NCBI GenBank assembly: GCA_007122505.1
Contig: SKTQ01000274.1
Span: 1-5,079 of the forward strand
Source: Bacteroidales bacterium
GTDB lineage: Bacteria > Bacteroidota > Bacteroidia > Bacteroidales > UBA7960
Direction: 5' to 3'
Length of the DNA: 5,079 bases
Shown here: positions 1 through 5,027 of the stretch, in pieces
Layout: every line of letters starts with the position of its first letter
Numbering within the stretch: the stretch's first letter is position 1
Program-made: the position numbers and the translations under genes
Notes under the pieces: model-generated
Databases searched by the model: none
Seen by the model: only the letters and a program-made list of their open reading frames with translations
Told to the model about the DNA's origin: nothing

Positions 1-752
1 AAGGTGAACGACTCTGTAAAATACAATTGAACGGTCTTATTATTATGGGATTCATAACCAATGGACAGGTCCTGACCCAACACCAAACGAAAATCGCCAC
101 CACGCTCAGAAACCAGGAATGACTCTTTAACATAGGGTGCCATGATGATGCTTCCTCCCAAAATGTTCTCCAGTTGTTTGCTCAGGGGATAGCCCCTCAG
201 GTGTGAGTTGACCATTTGCCAGCGTTCTGTGCTCAGCACCAAAGTATAAGGTCCTTCTATAGAGGCCTTTTTCATTTGGGAGACAGCCAATGATACAACA
301 CTCAGAATATCTTCCGCAGCATCCGGGAAAGTGAGTGTGTCGTGATCGCTGCTTGTTTTTAATCCATTGATGCCACCGGCTTTGAACCCTTCATAAATGG
401 CTTTTTCCTCGAATTTGGCAATTTCACGGGCTGCATCTTCCATTGCTCCAAGGTCAATATCCTCTGCACCCCTGGCAACATTGTCCAGTTCCCAAATGTC
501 GAGTTCGAAAGGAATGCGTGCTTCAACCATGGGCAACACCTGGTGTATGCCATACTTTACTGCACCCTTCTGATTGGCCGGTACACTGATGCGTCCTGTT
601 GACAATGCGGCAAAATCCCAGCCTTTTGGTCCCTCAACATCGAGGAACTTCCTGCCGGACAATACCGAGGTCAGCACATCCACAGCCGTTTCATTAATTT
701 CTTCCCATGCTTGATCAGAAATGGGAGCCAAAGATTTTCTTAAAATATCCAT
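1..752 (-). CDS. enc: Family 1 encapsulin shell protein (C-terminus cut by window edge)
   Basis: This is the HK97-fold shell protein that self-assembles into an icosahedral nanocompartment around cargo. The sequence gives 250 codons from ATG at 752. By recalled comparison it aligns nearly end to end with Thermotoga maritima encapsulin (about 264 residues): N-terminal MDILRKSLAPIS, GRKFLDVEGPKGW at 33-45, LDIWELDN at 84-91, IEGPYTLV, and SERGGDFRLVLGQDLSIGYE at 215-234. The frame is still open at base 1 in the TESFT strand, so about 14 residues lie outside the window. Trp87 falls where T. maritima encapsulin has its flavin-binding Trp; flavin binding here is inference. The five-fold pore loop (around NSHLRGYP) seems one residue shorter than in T. 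maritima. It is the second gene of the operon, 10 bp after the EncFtn cargo gene, with a strong Shine-Dalgarno. The size class suggests a T=1, 60-subunit shell. Identification is very secure. Confidence 0.97.
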   Translation of the reverse strand, partial: MDILRKSLAPISDQAWEEINETAVDVLTSVLSGRKFLDVEGPKGWDFAALSTGRISVPANQKGAVKYGIHQVLPMVEARIPFELDIWELDNVARGAEDIDLGAMEDAAREIAKFEEKAIYEGFKAGGINGLKTSSDHDTLTFPDAAEDILSVVSLAVSQMKKASIEGPYTLVLSTERWQMVNSHLRGYPLSKQLENILGGSIIMAPYVKESFLVSERGGDFRLVLGQDLSIGYESHNNKTVQLYFTESFT

Positions 753-765
753 GTTGTCCTCCTTA
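753..765 (-). promoter_or_regulatory. Strong Shine-Dalgarno of the encapsulin gene overlapping the EncFtn stop codon
   Basis: Read on the minus strand the junction is TAAGGAGGACAAC followed by ATG. The EncFtn stop TAA (765-763) runs directly into GGAGG (762-758), leaving 5 nt before the encapsulin start. This fixes the encapsulin start at 752 and indicates coupled or efficient independent translation of the shell. EncFtn itself has no comparable site, so the shell may be translated more strongly than its cargo; that is inference. Confidence 0.85.
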
Positions 766-1128
766 CTTTTTAATTTTTCCAATACCCAATGAATCTGTTT
801 TGCCGGCAGCCGGCCCGTGGTCATCATCATGGTCGTGATCGTGACCATGTGCGCCCATAATGTCGCCTTCTTTAAACAACCAGTTGCGCAACTCTTCATC
901 CCAACCGGGCATATTGCGCCTGAGCCATTCAAGGGTCATGCAGGCATGCTCAATCTCTTCGTCACGGTTATGGGCCATAATGGCCGCAAGTTCCGGATCG
1001 TTTGAAGTAACTACCCGCTGGTGATACCAGTCAACCGCTTCAATTTCTTCTTTCAAACTGTTCAGTGCACGCGAAAAATTTCGCGCCTCCTGTGATAATT
1101 CTTCTGCTGGTTCGTGATAATTCGACAT
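763..1128 (-). CDS. encFtn: Encapsulated ferritin-like protein (EncFtn), encapsulin cargo
   Basis: A 121-residue ferroxidase cargo that oxidises Fe(II) for storage inside the encapsulin shell. The helical core carries EEIEAVDWYHQR (27-38) and HNRDEEIEHACMTLEWLRR (53-71). Glu28, Glu58 and His61 match the ferroxidase ligands recalled for Rhodospirillum rubrum EncFtn (E32, E62, H65). Glu27, Glu30, Trp34 and Tyr35 are also conserved. As in that family, each chain has only two main helices, so the active site should form between two subunits; the known form is an annular decamer. Residues 94-104 are an unusual His/Asp-rich linker (HGHDHDHDDDHG). Residues 112-121 (DSLGIGKIKK) form a typical encapsulin-targeting peptide that docks to the inner shell wall. 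The gene is first in the operon, directly before the shell gene. The start at 1128 has no clear Shine-Dalgarno, as is usual in Bacteroidota. Alternative rubrerythrin-like or DyP cargo is excluded by the motifs. Confidence 0.96.
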   Translation of the reverse strand: MSNYHEPAEELSQEARNFSRALNSLKEEIEAVDWYHQRVVTSNDPELAAIMAHNRDEEIEHACMTLEWLRRNMPGWDEELRNWLFKEGDIMGAHGHDHDHDDDHGPAAGKTDSLGIGKIKK

Positions 1129-1264
1129 AGCGTTAAAGCATTTATGTGTTAAATAAAATGAGAAACATGTAAAGCTCAGGTGGCACTAATGGAAAATGAA
1201 AAGAAATGCAGGATTTGCTGCACCCGGTGAAGATCATTTCTTGCCGATTATTCTTTTCTCAACA

Positions 1265-1279
1265 GCCAAAATTGGCCAA
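1265..1279. promoter_or_regulatory. Overlapping GCCAA/TTGGC palindromes in the EncFtn leader (operator candidate)
   Basis: GCCAA (1265-1269) and TTGGC (1272-1276) form an inverted repeat with a 2-nt spacer. TTGGC also overlaps a second GCCAA (1275-1279) to give the perfect palindrome TTGGCCAA (1272-1279). These three half-sites lie just downstream of the predicted EncFtn transcription start, a position suited to a repressor. No known regulator is recognised; it does not look like a Fur or PerR box. Confidence 0.25.
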
Positions 1280-1298
1280 CCACACTGACCTTCATTTG

Positions 1299-1333
1299 CA
1301 AATATAAGATTAATTCTCGAATAAAGAAAACAA
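1299..1333 (-). promoter_or_regulatory. Candidate Bacteroidota-type promoter of the EncFtn-encapsulin operon
   Basis: On the minus strand, TATATTTG (1306-1299) matches the Bacteroidota -7 consensus TAnnTTTG perfectly. The nearest upstream TTG (1333-1331) is 24 nt away, slightly longer than the usual 19-21. The -7 element overlaps the palindrome ATTTGCAAAT (1294-1303). Initiation near 1293 would give a leader of about 165 nt, which contains a small hairpin with arms TGCAG/CTGCA (1207-1222). No better -7 match was seen closer to the gene. Confidence 0.4.
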
Positions 1334-1664
1334 CTGTAGCTTAATATTGTTTCCTGCTTATGAGATAACAAAGGTTTATCTCAGAAAAAACCGATTTGTA
1401 TTCCCGGATATGTGAAAGAAGTGTTAATTTTGGAAGCCATTAATAAGCACCTGATTACGCAGGCAATCGATGAAAGTTTGAAGAACAGGGTATTTGATTT
1501 ATTGGAATGAGGTTGTCGGTTGTCGTTGCAATAACAACCACGAACAGACAATTAAGAGCAAAGTCCTGATTTCAACAATTACAACCAACATATTAACGGA
1601 ATAAACGGAATTTCACAAAAACCCCCATCACAGGATTTTTGACACATAGGGGAATGATTATGGA
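1311..1664. other. Intergenic stretch with no confident gene
   Basis: No convincing coding region is visible on either strand. The frame from 1364 to the TGA at 1508-1510 is open but has only a GTG start candidate (1412), giving a 32-residue peptide without recognisable motif; it may be a gene remnant. After it come two copies of GGTTGTC and AT-rich DNA containing a short direct repeat AACGGAAT. No RNA gene or terminator was identified. Confidence 0.5.
1511..1539. repeat. Short heptamer repeat (GGTTGTC)x2 plus inverted copy
   Basis: GGTTGTC occurs twice in tandem (1511-1524) followed by a partial third copy (GTTG, 1525-1528). The second copy is mirrored by ACAACC at 1534-1539, giving a 6-bp stem with a 10-nt loop. 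The array is short and may be a decayed simple-sequence repeat. Confidence 0.5.
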
Positions 1665-1727
1665 AGCTGGGAGCTGAGAGCTGGGAGCTGAGAGCTGAGA
1701 GCTGAGAGCTGAGAGCTGAGAGCTGAG
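1665..1727. repeat. Tandem heptanucleotide repeat, nine copies of AGCTGRG
   Basis: Exactly 63 bp form nine head-to-tail 7-mers: units 1 and 3 read AGCTGGG and the other seven AGCTGAG. Each unit contains the palindrome AGCT. On the plus strand TGA recurs in every unit, so it cannot encode protein there. The minus strand is stop-free within the array, but no plausible gene extends through it. The uniform units suggest slipped-strand expansion, so copy number probably varies between strains. Confidence 0.95.
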
Positions 1728-1764
1728 ACTTTAGAGACTTAAGGGAAGAGTAAGTAAGTAAGCT

Positions 1765-1870
1765 GTAGCTTTGCGGGCTTTTCTTTTTTTTGCGAGCCTT
1801 GCGTGAAACATTTTATTCCTCGCAATGGCCGTAAAAGTTAAATCACGCAAAAAGCTAAAAGAAAGGCTAC
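1765..1870. repeat. Imperfect inverted-repeat element with TTGCGTGA/TCACGCAA core arms
   Basis: The outer ends are GTAGC (1765-1769) and GCTAC (1866-1870). Inside, TTGCGTGA (1799-1806) is perfectly complementary to TCACGCAA (1843-1850), and TTTTA (1811-1815) pairs with TAAAA (1832-1836) across a small internal loop. Pyrimidine-rich sequence at 1776-1790 faces purine-rich sequence at 1856-1865, so much of the 106 bp could fold on itself. From memory, GCGTGAAAC and ACGCAAA strings of this kind recur between genes of many Bacteroidota. No transposase is present, so a non-autonomous or REP-like element is the most economical reading. Confidence 0.6.
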
Positions 1871-1919
1871 ATTATACATTGGCAGCAGCTAAGAGAGGAT
1901 TCGCGGCGGTAAAGGGAAT

Positions 1920-2002
1920 GCCCTGAAAGGGCAAATTAATTCAGCCCAGTGGCAACGCCCTGGGTAAATGTGGGCAACACCCGCCAGCGCCCTGTAAAGG
2001 GC
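1920..2002. repeat. Three-hairpin palindromic repeat cluster (GCCCT...AGGGC family)
   Basis: Three consecutive GC-rich palindromes lie in AT-rich surroundings. GCCCT/AGGGC with a GAA loop is at 1920-1932. CCCAG + GGC / GCC + CTGGG with an AAC loop is at 1945-1964; its 8-bp stem is interrupted only by an unpaired T at 1950. GCCCT/AGGGC with a GTAA loop is at 1989-2002. Arms of the first and third hairpins are interchangeable. I recall similar GCCCTGAAAGGGC and CCCAGGGCAACGCCCTGGG modules as dispersed intergenic repeats in Bacteroidota. It ends 56 bp before the lipoprotein gene and could affect its leader. Confidence 0.75.
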
Positions 2003-2058
2003 AGCTTAAACACCAGCACAAAGAGCTAGATTACACATACAAACGAAATTATAAACAG

Positions 2059-4113
2059 ATGACAAAGAAAAACATTTTCCTCACGATGGCGGTCTTATGG
2101 TTCTTTTCAGGATGTACAGGCCCCGATCATCAAAAGCAAAAACAAATGAATATTATTCCCAATGCCACTGTGGATGCAGTGATTCAACAATTGCTTGAAC
2201 AGCATGAAACGGCCGATGCGGAACTCGCAGGCCGTGGTGTAAACCAAGTTGCCTCTCTATGGCGGCTTGATGACGGCAACACCGAAGCATTTATGCAGTT
2301 CTGTCTCGATCATTATATTGCAGATGCCGGCGAACGCAAAGAATTGTTCAACACCCTTTCGAGAAACTATGAATATATCTGGGGACATCTTAACCAGTTA
2401 AGCCTTGAGCTGACCAAGCCCCTGCATCTCGACTGGGGACCTATTAAACCGGTTGACATTCTTTTTGGAAGCTATGCTCCGGGAGCCCATCTCGCCGAAG
2501 ATTTCTTCACCAATAAAATAGCATTTCTTACCATTCTCAATTTTCCTTTTTTCTCTTTGGATGAAAAAAATGAACTTGGGAAAAACTGGAGCCGACTGGA
2601 GTGGGCTTATGCACGCATGGGCGATATTTTTACTTCCAGGGTTCCTGCCGACATCAATCAAAACATTTCAAGGGTAAGCACAGACGCCGATAACTACGTG
2701 TCGGAGTATAACATCATTATGGGACAGTTGGTCAATGATGAAGGGGAGCATCTGTTCCCGGACAATCTCAGGTTAATCACCCACTGGGGACTGCGCGACG
2801 AGCTAAAGGCCAATTATGACGGTACGGAACAAGGTCTCGAAAAGCAACAGATGATCTACCGGATTATGCAAAGAATTATCGACCAGAGCATTCCCGAAAA
2901 AGTGATCAACAACCCGGATGTGGAGTGGAACCCGTTTACAAACATGGTTTTCAGCCAGGGATCCGAAGTCAGTTTCAATCCGGAACCGAATATCCGTTAC
3001 GAACACCTTTTGAATAACTTCCATGCCCGTAAAGAAGCAGATGCTTACTCGCCAAATTATCCAAGCTATATTGAAAGAGCTTTTCAGCAAGGGCTTGAGC
3101 TCAGCATGGATGAGGTGGAGGAGCTGTTTATCGATCTGGTGAGTTCTCCTGTTATGAAGGATGTGGGGAAACTGATAGCGCAGCGTCTTGGCAGGGAGCT
3201 TGAGCCTTTTGACATTTGGTATGATGGCTTTAAAGCGCGCAGTGCAATCCCGGAAGAAGAGCTCACCCGTATCACCAGAGAGAGATACCCCAATGCCGAA
3301 GCATTGGAAAAAGATATCCCCAACCTCCTGGTAAAGCTCGGCTACAACAGGAATAGGGCCGAGGAGATCGCTTCCAAAATTGTGGTGGAAGGTTCCAGGG
3401 GAGCCGGACATGCATGGGGTGCACAAATGCGCTCCCAGTATTCCCATTTGCGCACACGCATTGCAACCGATGGCATGACATACAATGGTTTTAACATCGC
3501 GGCCCATGAACTGGGGCACAATGTTGAACAAACCATCAGCCTCCATGATGTGGAATATTTTATGTTGAACGGGGTACCAAACACGGCATTCACCGAAGCA
3601 CTGGCTTTCATATTCCAGGTACGTGATCTCAAGTTGCTTGGAATTGATGTGGATGACCCCATGGGAGAACATCTGAATGTGCTGGATATCCTTTGGGGAA
3701 CCTATGAGATCATGGGAGTGTCACTGGTGGATATGGCCGTTTGGCGCTGGATGTATGACAACCCGGATGCCCCGGCCGAAGCATTGAAGAATGAAACCAT
3801 ACGGATTGCCACCGACATCTGGAACAAATACTATGCACCGGTGTTTGGGGTGAAAGACGCCCCTATTCTCGCCGTTTATTCGCATATGATCAGCTATCCG
3901 CTCTACCTGAGCGCATACCCGCTGGGACACCTGATCGAATTCCAGATTGAACAGCAGATGAGGGATAAAAACATGGCAGATGAAATTGACCGTATCTTTT
4001 CACTCGGAAACCTGACCCCGCGGCAGTGGATGCATGAAGCGGTTGGTGAGCCCATTTCAAATACCCCTCTGCTGGAAGCAGGAGCCAAAGCGGTACAGGT
4101 TTTTTCGCAGTAA
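2059..4113 (+). CDS. Exported lipoprotein, M3-like HEXXH zinc metallopeptidase
   Basis: A 684-residue protein. Its N-terminus is a lipoprotein signal peptide: basic MTKKN, a hydrophobic stretch, and lipobox FSGC with Cys19 as the lipidation site, so it is anchored in an envelope membrane facing the periplasm or outside. Residues 483-487 are HELGH (zinc ligands His483 and His487, catalytic Glu484). Glu513 in NTAFTEALAF lies 26 residues after His487, the spacing expected of gluzincins such as M2, M3 and M32. Upstream GSRGAGHAWG (445-454) and downstream YSHMISYPLYLSAYPLGH (607-624) sit where M3-type enzymes have substrate-binding segments. The length also fits M3 oligopeptidases (about 600-700). 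The usual M3 family signatures are not clear, so it may be a distinct lineage, and its substrate is unknown. The ATG at 2059 gives the complete signal peptide; no Shine-Dalgarno is seen. It stands alone, convergent with purN. It is not M49 (DPP III), which has HEXXXH. Confidence 0.85.
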   Translation: MTKKNIFLTMAVLWFFSGCTGPDHQKQKQMNIIPNATVDAVIQQLLEQHETADAELAGRGVNQVASLWRLDDGNTEAFMQFCLDHYIADAGERKELFNTLSRNYEYIWGHLNQLSLELTKPLHLDWGPIKPVDILFGSYAPGAHLAEDFFTNKIAFLTILNFPFFSLDEKNELGKNWSRLEWAYARMGDIFTSRVPADINQNISRVSTDADNYVSEYNIIMGQLVNDEGEHLFPDNLRLITHWGLRDELKANYDGTEQGLEKQQMIYRIMQRIIDQSIPEKVINNPDVEWNPFTNMVFSQGSEVSFNPEPNIRYEHLLNNFHARKEADAYSPNYPSYIERAFQQGLELSMDEVEELFIDLVSSPVMKDVGKLIAQRLGRELEPFDIWYDGFKARSAIPEEELTRITRERYPNAEALEKDIPNLLVKLGYNRNRAEEIASKIVVEGSRGAGHAWGAQMRSQYSHLRTRIATDGMTYNGFNIAAHELGHNVEQTISLHDVEYFMLNGVPNTAFTEALAFIFQVRDLKLLGIDVDDPMGEHLNVLDILWGTYEIMGVSLVDMAVWRWMYDNPDAPAEALKNETIRIATDIWNKYYAPVFGVKDAPILAVYSHMISYPLYLSAYPLGHLIEFQIEQQMRDKNMADEIDRIFSLGNLTPRQWMHEAVGEPISNTPLLEAGAKAVQVFSQ

Positions 4114-4162
4114 AAAATAACAAACCGGATAATACAGATATAGCATTCAACCGGAATTTTTG

Positions 4163-4203
4163 AAATCAGCGATTGAATAAAGCCTTTATTCAGTCGCTGA
4201 TTT
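4163..4203. terminator. Bidirectional intrinsic terminator shared by the peptidase gene and purN
   Basis: A long inverted repeat centred on 4183: bases 4163-4182 pair with 4184-4203 over 20 positions, with one U-G wobble (4173/4193) in the plus-strand RNA; a realistic loop is GCC. In the plus direction it starts 50 nt after the peptidase stop and the stem ends in UUUU. In the minus direction the same position is an A-C mismatch and the trailing U-run is short (UUU). The purN stop codon (4190-4192) and its last codons lie inside the stem. Confidence 0.8.
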
Positions 4204-4780
4204 TCATATCCGGCCCGTGGAGGATATAGTTTTCAACCACAGGAGCATAATACCGGTGTTCCAGTTCCAGGACCTTTTTTGCCAATGATTCCGGTGTGTC
4301 TTCGGGCAACACATCCAAGGACTTGCTAAACAGTATCTCTCCTTCATCATATTGTTCATTCACCAGGTGAATGGTGATCCCGCTTTTGTGTGCACCCGAC
4401 TCAATAACAGCCCGGTGTACATGCATGCCATACATCCCTTTGCCGCCAAAGGCAGGAAGCAGTGCAGGATGGATATTGATGATCCGGTTCCTGTATGCTT
4501 TGACAAAATATGGCGGCAATAAACGCATGTAACCTGCAAGAACAATGGTCTCAACCTGATAATTCTCAAAGACCTTTAGCAGTTTTTCGCGGTTTTCCCA
4601 GGCAGGACCGGGAAGTACCTCAACGGGAATTCTCCTTTCTCCGGCTTTGGTTAATACCCGCGCTGAAGCATTGTTGCTCACAACCAGTGCCACTCGTATT
4701 TGCGGGTGATTTTGAAAGTAATCCATCAATTTTGCCGCATTGCTCCCAAAACCGGATGCCAAAACTGCAATTTGATGCAT
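4190..4780 (-). CDS. purN: Phosphoribosylglycinamide formyltransferase (GAR transformylase)
   Basis: Cytoplasmic enzyme of purine biosynthesis that transfers a formyl group from 10-formyltetrahydrofolate to GAR, giving FGAR. With the ATG at 4780 it has 196 residues. SGFGSN (9-14) is the phosphate-binding loop. LAGYMRLLPPYF (81-92) is the conserved folate-side strand. NIHPALLP (102-109) supplies catalytic Asn102 and His104. Asp145 in YDEGEIL is the third catalytic residue (N106, H108 and D144 in E. coli). FGGKGMYGMHVH (111-122) is longer than the E. coli loop, a form I associate with Bacteroidota. The ATG places Met1 exactly at the first beta strand (MHQIAVLASG), as in E. coli. An in-frame GTG at 4798 would add six residues (MKKQSN) and cannot be excluded, since neither start has a Shine-Dalgarno. 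It is divergent from acpP, and its 3' end is embedded in the shared terminator hairpin. Confidence 0.95.
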   Translation of the reverse strand: MHQIAVLASGFGSNAAKLMDYFQNHPQIRVALVVSNNASARVLTKAGERRIPVEVLPGPAWENREKLLKVFENYQVETIVLAGYMRLLPPYFVKAYRNRIINIHPALLPAFGGKGMYGMHVHRAVIESGAHKSGITIHLVNEQYDEGEILFSKSLDVLPEDTPESLAKKVLELEHRYYAPVVENYILHGPDMKISD

Positions 4781-4827
4781 ATTTGATTGTTTTTTCACTA
4801 TATTTGCTTAATAAAATGAACCTTACC

Positions 4828-4855
4828 CCAATGTAAAGGTAGGTAAAAAGGCAAA
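4828..4855 (-). promoter_or_regulatory. Possible purN promoter
   Basis: On the minus strand, TACATTGG (4835-4828) matches the Bacteroidota -7 motif TAnnTTTG at all but one defined position. TTTG (4855-4852) lies 16 nt upstream, shorter than the usual 19-21. It would give a leader of about 40 nt before the ATG at 4780. It is a weak match, listed only as the best candidate seen. Confidence 0.25.
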
Positions 4856-4888
4856 ATCAGGTTGATTTTTTGCCGGGGAAACGAAAAA

Positions 4889-4920
4889 CAACTAAATAAA
4901 TAGTTGATTCTTACTAACTA
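4889..4920. promoter_or_regulatory. AACTA/TAGTT inverted repeats between purN and acpP
   Basis: CAACTA (4889-4894) and TAGTTG (4901-4906) form a perfect inverted repeat around AATAAA. The TAGTT arm is mirrored again by AACTA at 4916-4920. The sites lie about 50-80 bp upstream of the candidate acpP promoter and could bind a dimeric regulator of fatty-acid or purine genes. No known regulator is recognised, and the AT-rich context makes chance repeats fairly likely. Confidence 0.3.
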
Positions 4921-4967
4921 ATTAACAGCTTTTTGCATTGTTTAAAACAAAAATCGAAGCAAAAAAG

Positions 4968-4998
4968 TTGGTTATAACGAATTTAATATTTTTCTTTG
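4968..4998 (+). promoter_or_regulatory. Candidate acpP promoter
   Basis: GTTG ending at 4970 and TTTCTTTG at 4991-4998 are separated by 20 nt, the preferred Bacteroidota spacing for TTTG and TAnnTTTG. The -7 element has one deviation (T for A at its second base). Initiation near 5004 would leave a short leader of about 25 nt containing the Shine-Dalgarno. A perfect TATATTTG at 4799-4806 also points toward acpP but lacks a well-spaced -33 element. Confidence 0.35.
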
Positions 4999-5016
4999 CA
5001 GCCTGTTTAACAAAAA

Positions 5017-5022
5017 AAGGAG
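5017..5022 (+). promoter_or_regulatory. Shine-Dalgarno of acpP
   Basis: AAGGAG lies 5 nt before the ATG at 5028 and decides that start. A strong site suits a highly expressed gene such as acpP and contrasts with the sites lacking at purN and the peptidase gene. Confidence 0.75.
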
Positions 5023-5027
5023 AAACC

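Noticed and set aside
359..553. Minus-strand 64-codon frame
   Set aside because: It lies wholly inside the encapsulin gene in another frame and has no recognisable protein features.
817..1005. Plus-strand 62-codon frame opposite EncFtn
   Set aside because: Antisense shadow of the EncFtn gene; its Ile/Met/Val-rich start is just the complement of the His/Asp codons of the linker.
1665..1727. CRISPR array reading of the tandem repeats
   Set aside because: Units are contiguous 7-mers with no spacers, so this is a simple tandem repeat.
1129..2058. tRNA, rRNA or a known riboswitch in the large gap
   Set aside because: No cloverleaf, T-loop signature or recognised aptamer core was seen by eye; the palindromes present are better explained as intergenic repeats.
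2803..3672. Minus-strand 289-codon frame opposite the peptidase gene
   Set aside because: Long but antisense to a clear coding sequence with intact zinc motifs; its translation shows no domain, and its length follows from the codon bias of the real gene.
2059..4113. Dipeptidyl peptidase III (M49) identity for the lipoprotein
   Set aside because: M49 needs HEXXXH, but the protein has HELGH (HEXXH) with Glu 26 residues later, typical of M2/M3/M32-like enzymes.
3890..4150. Minus-strand frame across the end of the peptidase gene
   Set aside because: Overlaps the real gene's 3' end and shows no family motif.
4510..4836. Plus-strand 108-codon frame opposite purN
   Set aside because: Antisense shadow of the catalytically intact purN gene.
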